Assembly (NCBI GenBank): GCA_030591795.1
Contig: JAUVAJ010000046.1
Span: 1-8,987 of the forward strand
Direction: 5' to 3'
Length of the DNA stretch: 8,987 bases
Source: Desulfuromonadales bacterium
Lineage (GTDB): Bacteria > Desulfobacterota > Desulfuromonadia > Desulfuromonadales > UBA2294
The notes below the pieces were generated by a model. That model saw only the letters and a program-made list of their open reading frames with translations. It was not told the DNA's origin and searched no databases. The first letter of the stretch is position 1; each line of letters begins with the position of its first letter. Shown here piece after piece: positions 5,734 to 8,987 of the stretch. A program made the translations under genes and the position numbers.

Positions 5734-5758
5734 CAGCGTCTGACCCCTCTGTTACAAA
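5730..5758 (+). promoter_or_regulatory. Putative sigma70 promoter of the cobalamin operon
   Basis: TTGACA (5730-5735, 6/6), a 17-bp spacer and TACAAA (5753-5758, 4/6) point to transcription from near 5765, about 15 nt before the riboswitch core. The -35 overlaps the engB stop codon (TGA 5731-5733). Confidence 0.6.
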
Positions 5759-5777
5759 GATACATTACAAAATATGC

Positions 5778-5985
5778 TTTCAGGTGCTCGCCACGGTTTT
5801 GACTTCGGCGAGAGAATAGGGAAGAGGGTGCAAGTCCCTCGCTGCCCCGCAACTGTAAGTGGTGATGAAAACCGGCAGTCCACTGTTTCGTGCAAACGCA
5901 ATGGGAAGGGTCGGTGAGTAAGGTGAGCCACAAGCCAGGAGACCTGCCGGAAAGCAACAGAACGAACCTTCGCGGGAAGGGTTTG
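5778..5985 (+). ncRNA. Cobalamin (B12) riboswitch, class I
   Basis: All the conserved blocks of an adenosylcobalamin-type riboswitch appear in order: AGGTGC at 5782-5787, AATAGGGAA just before GGGTGCAAGTCCCTC, GCTGCCCCGCAACTGTAAG (5841-5859), CCACTG (5880-5885), TGGGAAGG, GAGCCACAAG, and the B12 box AGCCAGGAGACCTGCC (about 5934-5949). A short hairpin CCTTC-GCGG-GAAGG (5967-5980) follows where the regulatory kissing-loop hairpin is usually found. An intrinsic terminator comes next and the cobO-cobU-cobT-cobS operon lies downstream, so high B12 should shut the operon off. The outer boundaries are approximate. Confidence 0.95.
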
Positions 5986-6002
5986 GTTGCGGCAACTGCC
6001 CG

Positions 6003-6035
6003 AAAACCGACCTCAACCGAGAGGCCGGTTTTTTT
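6003..6035 (+). terminator. Riboswitch-linked intrinsic terminator
   Basis: The stem AAAACCG (6003-6009) / CGGTTTT (6026-6032), an A-C mismatch, then CCTC (6011-6014) / GAGG (6021-6024) closes a 6-nt loop, followed by further T residues to 6035. It sits just past the riboswitch and is the likely attenuator controlled by it. Confidence 0.8.
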
Positions 6036-6069
6036 AGTTTTGACGCAATTATTTTCATCTATAGTGAAC

Positions 6070-6146
6070 GCCTGTGGGCTACAGCCATTGCTTGCGTCCA
6101 ACGTTGGCACTTAACTTCCCGCTAGCAACAGCTGTAGCCCACAGGC
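6070..6146. repeat. 77-nt nested palindromic element (REP/MITE-like)
   Basis: The outer arms GCCTGTGGGCTACAGC (6070-6085) and GCTGTAGCCCACAGGC (6131-6146) are perfectly complementary over 16 bp. Inside, TTGCTTGCG (6088-6096) pairs with CGCTAGCAA (6120-6128) with one mismatch, and the apical loop holds the palindrome CCAACGTTGG (6098-6107). There is no T-run, so it is not a typical terminator. Layout and setting in a non-coding leader resemble REP/BIME or small MITE-type elements; no target-site duplication was identified. Confidence 0.6.
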
Positions 6147-6198
6147 TGCGTCGGTTAGTAAGATAATTGAATATTAGAACGGCAATAAGTTTAGTTGC

Positions 6199-6227
6199 TT
6201 CACGCAAAATACGCCAATGTGTATATT
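6199..6227 (+). promoter_or_regulatory. Possible second promoter upstream of cobO
   Basis: TTCACG (6199-6204, 4/6), a 17-bp spacer and TATATT (6222-6227, 5/6) would start transcription near 6234, downstream of the riboswitch terminator. The rest of 6147-6360 is AT-richer non-coding sequence with a T7 run (6271-6277) and a weak stem 6261-6270 / 6303-6312; no gene was seen there. Confidence 0.3.
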
Positions 6228-6360
6228 AGTCAAGGCATCAAGTTTGTTATCTCGACCGACGGGAGAGATCTTTTTTTCGTTGTTCTATGCAGTAAACTAA
6301 TGGATTTCTCCCTCTGATCGAAATGATAAGAACGCGACACTATCTGCTTGAGGTTAAATC

Positions 6361-6882
6361 ATGAAAAAAGGTCTACTGCACATTTATACCGGTGACGGCA
6401 AAGGGAAGACGACGGCGGCAACCGGGTTGGCGGTACGGGCGCTCGGCCGGGGGCAGCGAGTACTGTTTGCGCACTTTTTGAAGCCGGCTGAACCGAAAAG
6501 CGGCGAAGACCTGTTGTTTGCGCAGCTCGACAATATTCGCTTGCTGACCGCCGGGGTCGGAGTGGTCGCATCGAAAGCGACCCGGGAAGAGGTGGTCGAT
6601 AGTGTGGCAACGACCTTTGCCGAGATCTGCCGACTGGTTGAAAGTGAAGCGTTTGATCTGGTGGTTCTCGATGAGATGAACCTGGTGCTGCATAAAGGCT
6701 ATCTGCCGCTGGCTGAAATGGCGCGCTTTATTGAAACCATGCCGACCGGACTCAACCTGGTGCTGACCGGACGCAACGCACCGGAAGGGATGCGTCAGTT
6801 GGCTGATCTGGTGACGGTAATGCAGAAAGAGAAGCACCCGTATGATCAGGGGATTTCGGCCAGGGAAGGGCTCGAATACTGA
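6361..6882 (+). CDS. cobO: Cob(I)yrinic acid a,c-diamide adenosyltransferase
   Basis: A 173-residue cytoplasmic corrinoid adenosyltransferase of the CobA/CobO/BtuR family. It transfers the 5'-deoxyadenosyl group of ATP to Co(I) corrinoids. Visible motifs are the P-loop GDGKGKTT (11-18), the acidic VVLDEMN strand (101-107), LTGRNAP (135-141) and the typical C-terminus KHPYDQGISAREGLEY. Length is close to the short members of the family; the long N-terminal extension of some CobO/BtuR proteins is absent. GAGG (6350-6353) lies 7 nt before the ATG. It is the first gene of the cob operon behind the B12 riboswitch, and its TGA overlaps the next ATG by one base (TGATG), implying translational coupling. 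The symbol btuR or cobA would be equally acceptable. Confidence 0.95.
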   Translation: MKKGLLHIYTGDGKGKTTAATGLAVRALGRGQRVLFAHFLKPAEPKSGEDLLFAQLDNIRLLTAGVGVVASKATREEVVDSVATTFAEICRLVESEAFDLVVLDEMNLVLHKGYLPLAEMARFIETMPTGLNLVLTGRNAPEGMRQLADLVTVMQKEKHPYDQGISAREGLEY

Positions 6883-7406
6883 TGGGACAGATAATATTTA
6901 TCACCGGAGGCACCCGTTCCGGCAAGAGCAGCTATGCCCAGACCCGGGTCGAAGCGTATCCGGGCGAATTACTCTATGTTGCTACGGCTGAAGCGCGTGA
7001 CGCCGAGATGGCGGCGCGGGTTGAAGAACATAAAAATGCGCGGGGCGAGCGTTGGCGAAGTCTCGAAGAACCTCTGGCCCTGGCTGAATGTTTACCAGCG
7101 GCGGCTGACGGTTGCGCGGCGCTGCTGCTCGATTGTCTGACGCTCTGGTTGAGTAACCTGCTCGAAGTGCACGCCGATGACGATGCCGCGATCATGGCGG
7201 CGGCGGAACAGCTGATCCCGCTTCTGCAAAGTCTGCCGGCTGATGTGTTTGTGGTCAGCAACGAACTTGGCAGCGGTGTGGTGCCGGAGAACGGACTGGC
7301 CCGGCGTTTTCGTGATTTGCATGGTCTATTGAATCAGCAATTTGCCAATGCTGCCGATGAAGCCTGGTTGGTGGTTGCCGGTCTCCCCTTGAAATTAAAA
7401 CCTTGA
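6882..7406 (+). CDS. cobU: Adenosylcobinamide kinase / adenosylcobinamide-phosphate guanylyltransferase
   Basis: A 174-residue bifunctional CobU/CobP enzyme. It phosphorylates adenosylcobinamide and then transfers GMP to give adenosylcobinamide-GDP, the activated partner for CobS. The P-loop GGTRSGKS (9-16) is intact, His50 in RVEEHKNARGERW is in the place of the histidine that carries GMP in Salmonella CobU (His46), and the motifs LLLDCLTLWL (81-90) and VVSNELGSGVVP (124-135) are diagnostic. The C-terminal VVAGLPLKLK is typical. The start overlaps the cobO stop by one base. Normal length with no lesion seen. Confidence 0.96.
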   Translation: MGQIIFITGGTRSGKSSYAQTRVEAYPGELLYVATAEARDAEMAARVEEHKNARGERWRSLEEPLALAECLPAAADGCAALLLDCLTLWLSNLLEVHADDDAAIMAAAEQLIPLLQSLPADVFVVSNELGSGVVPENGLARRFRDLHGLLNQQFANAADEAWLVVAGLPLKLKP

Positions 7407-7444
7407 GAAATTGTTAGATACTTAAATATGAAAGGGCTATCCAC

Positions 7445-8491
7445 GTGACATTGAATGAAGCATTGAAAAACATTAAATCGGTCGACCAGAACAAACTCGA
7501 GGAGGTTCAGGGTAAACTGGACCAACAGACCAAACCGGCCGGATCCCTCGGGCGACTGGAAGAATTTGCCCGGCGCTACATTGCTATCAATAATCGCAGT
7601 GAGATCCGCAAAAAAGCGATTTTTACCTTTGCCGGTGATCACGGTATCGCCCTTGAGGGGGTGAGTGCCTTTCCGCGTGAAGTCACGCCGCAGATGGTTT
7701 ATAATTTTCTCAACGGCGGCGCAGCGATCAATGCCCTGGCCAGCCATGCCGGCGCGGAGCTGTTTGTCGTCGATATGGGGGTCGATCATGAGTTTGAAGA
7801 ACACCCTGCTCTGCTCCGTCACAAGATCGCTCCGGGGACCGCTAATTTTGCCGTCGGCCCGGCCATGAGTCGTGAGCAAGCGGTGGCCGCAGTTGAAGTC
7901 GGTATCGCGCTCGCCGAACGCTGCGTCGACCAAGGTTTTGATCTGGTTGGCACCGGTGATATGGGGATCGGCAATACCACGCCGTCGGCAGCAATTATTG
8001 CCGCGTTCAGTGGCCTTTCGGTCGCCGAGGTTACTCATCGCGGCACCGGTATCGACGATGCAACTCTGCTGCAAAAAGTGAAATTGATCGAGCAGGGTCT
8101 GCAGGTCAATAGCCCTGATGCGGCTGATCCGATCGATGTGCTGGCTAAAGTTGGCGGTTTTGAAATCGCCGGTATTGCCGGGCTGGTGCTCGGTTGTGCC
8201 GCTGTTGGTCTGCCGGTGGTGGTCGATGGCTTTATCTCGACGGCCGGGGCGTTGATCGCTTCGGAATTGCACCCACAAGTCAAAGAATATATTTTTGCTG
8301 CGCACAAGTCGGTTGAGGTTGGTCACACGGCGATGCTGGAGCGGATCGGCCAGGCGCCAATACTCGATCTGCAGATGCGCCTCGGTGAAGGGACCGGGGC
8401 AGCGCTCGCCATGACTCTGATCGAGGCAGCGTTGTGCGGCTATCGGGAGATCGCCACCTTTGAACAGGCTGGCGTCTCCGAAGGAGAATAG
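7445..8491 (+). CDS. cobT: Nicotinate-nucleotide--dimethylbenzimidazole phosphoribosyltransferase
   Basis: A 348-residue CobT. It moves phosphoribose from nicotinate mononucleotide to a lower-ligand base such as 5,6-dimethylbenzimidazole, giving alpha-ribazole 5'-phosphate. Motifs in order are [11 protein letters not shown] (29-39), AGDHGIA (63-69), [13 protein letters not shown] (171-183), HRGTG (198-202) and LGEGTGAA with Glu315, matching the catalytic Glu317 of Salmonella CobT. The start is GTG, with GAAAGGG (7430-7435) 9 nt upstream and an N-terminus ([14 protein letters not shown]) like that of relatives. It follows cobU by 38 bp, and cobS starts 3 bp after its TAG. Which base it activates cannot be read from the sequence. 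Confidence 0.97.
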   Translation: MTLNEALKNIKSVDQNKLEEVQGKLDQQTKPAGSLGRLEEFARRYIAINNRSEIRKKAIFTFAGDHGIALEGVSAFPREVTPQMVYNFLNGGAAINALASHAGAELFVVDMGVDHEFEEHPALLRHKIAPGTANFAVGPAMSREQAVAAVEVGIALAERCVDQGFDLVGTGDMGIGNTTPSAAIIAAFSGLSVAEVTHRGTGIDDATLLQKVKLIEQGLQVNSPDAADPIDVLAKVGGFEIAGIAGLVLGCAAVGLPVVVDGFISTAGALIASELHPQVKEYIFAAHKSVEVGHTAMLERIGQAPILDLQMRLGEGTGAALAMTLIEAALCGYREIATFEQAGVSEGE

Positions 8492-8494
8492 ACT

Positions 8495-8987
8495 ATGCGG
8501 CAGGAATGGGATGATTTTCGCACAGCAATGTCGTTTCTGACTATCTTTCCGGTGGCTGACGACCTGACTCCGGAACCGGAGCGTCTGGCACGCAGCATGG
8601 GCTTCTTTCCGGCTGTCGGCCTGTTGCTCGGCCTCGGTCTGGTGGTACTGAACTGGTTGCTTGATGGTCTGATTCCTCGCCCGGTGCTCGACTGTCTGCT
8701 GATCCTGTTTATGATCCTTGCCACCGGTGCCCTGCATCTGGATGGTATTGCCGATCTGATCGATGGCTTGGCCGGGGGCCATGATCGCGAAAGTATTTTG
8801 CATATCATGAAGGACAGTCGGGTTGGCGCCATCGGTGTGGTCGGTCTGGTCATGGTCCTGCTGCTGAAATATCTCTCCCTGTATAATGTAAGTCTGGAGA
8901 TGAAATCGGCGGCGTTGATCATCACTCCGGCTGCCGGGCGCTGGATTCAGGTAGTGCTTGCCAGTTACTGTAAATATTTACGGCCCG
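8495..8987 (+). CDS. cobS: Adenosylcobinamide-GDP ribazoletransferase (cobalamin synthase), 3'-truncated by window edge
   Basis: The first 164 codons of CobS, an integral inner-membrane enzyme that joins adenosylcobinamide-GDP to alpha-ribazole (phosphate) to finish the cobamide. The frame stays open to the last base, so the missing third or so lies beyond the window. Visible signs are the N-terminal FRTAMSFLTIFPV, a hydrophobic segment FFPAVGLLLGLGLVVLNWLL, and the acidic signature HLDGIADLIDGLAGG followed by IMKDSRVGAIGVVGL, which binds Mg2+ and substrate in the family. AAGGAG (8481-8486) is 8 nt before the ATG, inside the end of cobT. It is the fourth gene of the operon. Confidence 0.96.
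   Translation, partial: MRQEWDDFRTAMSFLTIFPVADDLTPEPERLARSMGFFPAVGLLLGLGLVVLNWLLDGLIPRPVLDCLLILFMILATGALHLDGIADLIDGLAGGHDRESILHIMKDSRVGAIGVVGLVMVLLLKYLSLYNVSLEMKSAALIITPAAGRWIQVVLASYCKYLRP

Noticed and set aside
6105..6120. TGGCAC-N5-TTCCC resembling a sigma54 -24/-12 promoter
   Set aside because: The essential GC of the -12 element is CC here, and the sequence is part of the loop of the palindromic element.
6300..6317. Five-codon open frame MDFSL before cobO
   Set aside because: Too short, without a ribosome binding site and without codons that would suggest a leader-peptide attenuator.
7334..8803. A 489-codon open frame on the minus strand, longer than any real gene in the window
   Set aside because: It lies antisense to cobT, cobS and the end of cobU, has no recognisable domain, and its residue make-up (rich in Gln, His, Arg, Asp) is that of a reverse-complement shadow of GC-rich coding sequence.
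1..8987. CRISPR array, tRNA, rRNA, transposase or phage genes
   Set aside because: No spaced direct repeats, cloverleaf-like sequences or mobile-element proteins were seen; apart from the palindromic elements listed, the region looks like ordinary chromosome.

Overview
The window looks like chromosomal DNA of an anaerobic, cytochrome-rich, Gram-negative bacterium, most likely a Desulfuromonadales/Geobacterales-type deltaproteobacterium. The reasons are a multihaem c-type cytochrome of the hydroxylamine-oxidoreductase (HAO) family, a TAXI-type periplasmic receptor, several non-haem iron proteins of microaerobic or anaerobic stress defence, and a cobalamin operon behind a B12 riboswitch. This assignment is an inference from gene content; no rRNA or other taxonomic marker is present.

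Left part (1-2700): the 3' end of an HAO-like multihaem cytochrome (+) runs into a strong hairpin terminator. On the other strand lies a two-gene unit, a TAXI-family TRAP solute receptor followed by a UspA-type universal stress protein. No TRAP permease is present.

Middle part (2700-4900) is an iron and reactive-nitrogen/oxygen defence cluster. A rubrerythrin-like four-helix protein (-) is divergent from a two-gene operon (+) made of a small Cys-motif protein (DUF1858/ScdA-N-like) and a hemerythrin-domain protein whose six predicted ligands match the spacing in the iron-centre repair protein YtfE/RIC. The promoter of that operon carries a TTGAC-N4-GTCAT palindrome centred exactly 41.5 bp before the predicted transcription start, the geometry of an FNR/DNR-class activator. 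A bacterial ferritin (-) converges on this operon, with a shared bidirectional terminator between them.

Right part (5107-8987): the ribosome-assembly GTPase EngB, then a sigma70-type promoter whose -35 overlaps the engB stop codon, a class-I cobalamin riboswitch with an intrinsic terminator, about 325 bp of non-coding leader containing a 77-nt nested-hairpin (REP/MITE-like) element, and the nucleotide-loop/adenosylation operon cobO-cobU-cobT-cobS. CobS is cut by the window edge. These four enzymes adenosylate the corrinoid, activate its aminopropanol side chain with GDP, make alpha-ribazole phosphate and join the two.

There is no CRISPR array, tRNA, rRNA or recognisable transposase. The points most worth following are the split RIC-like pair with its FNR-class promoter, the rubrerythrin-like protein that seems to have lost one carboxylate ligand, the permease-less TAXI/UspA pair, and the structured element between the riboswitch and cobO.
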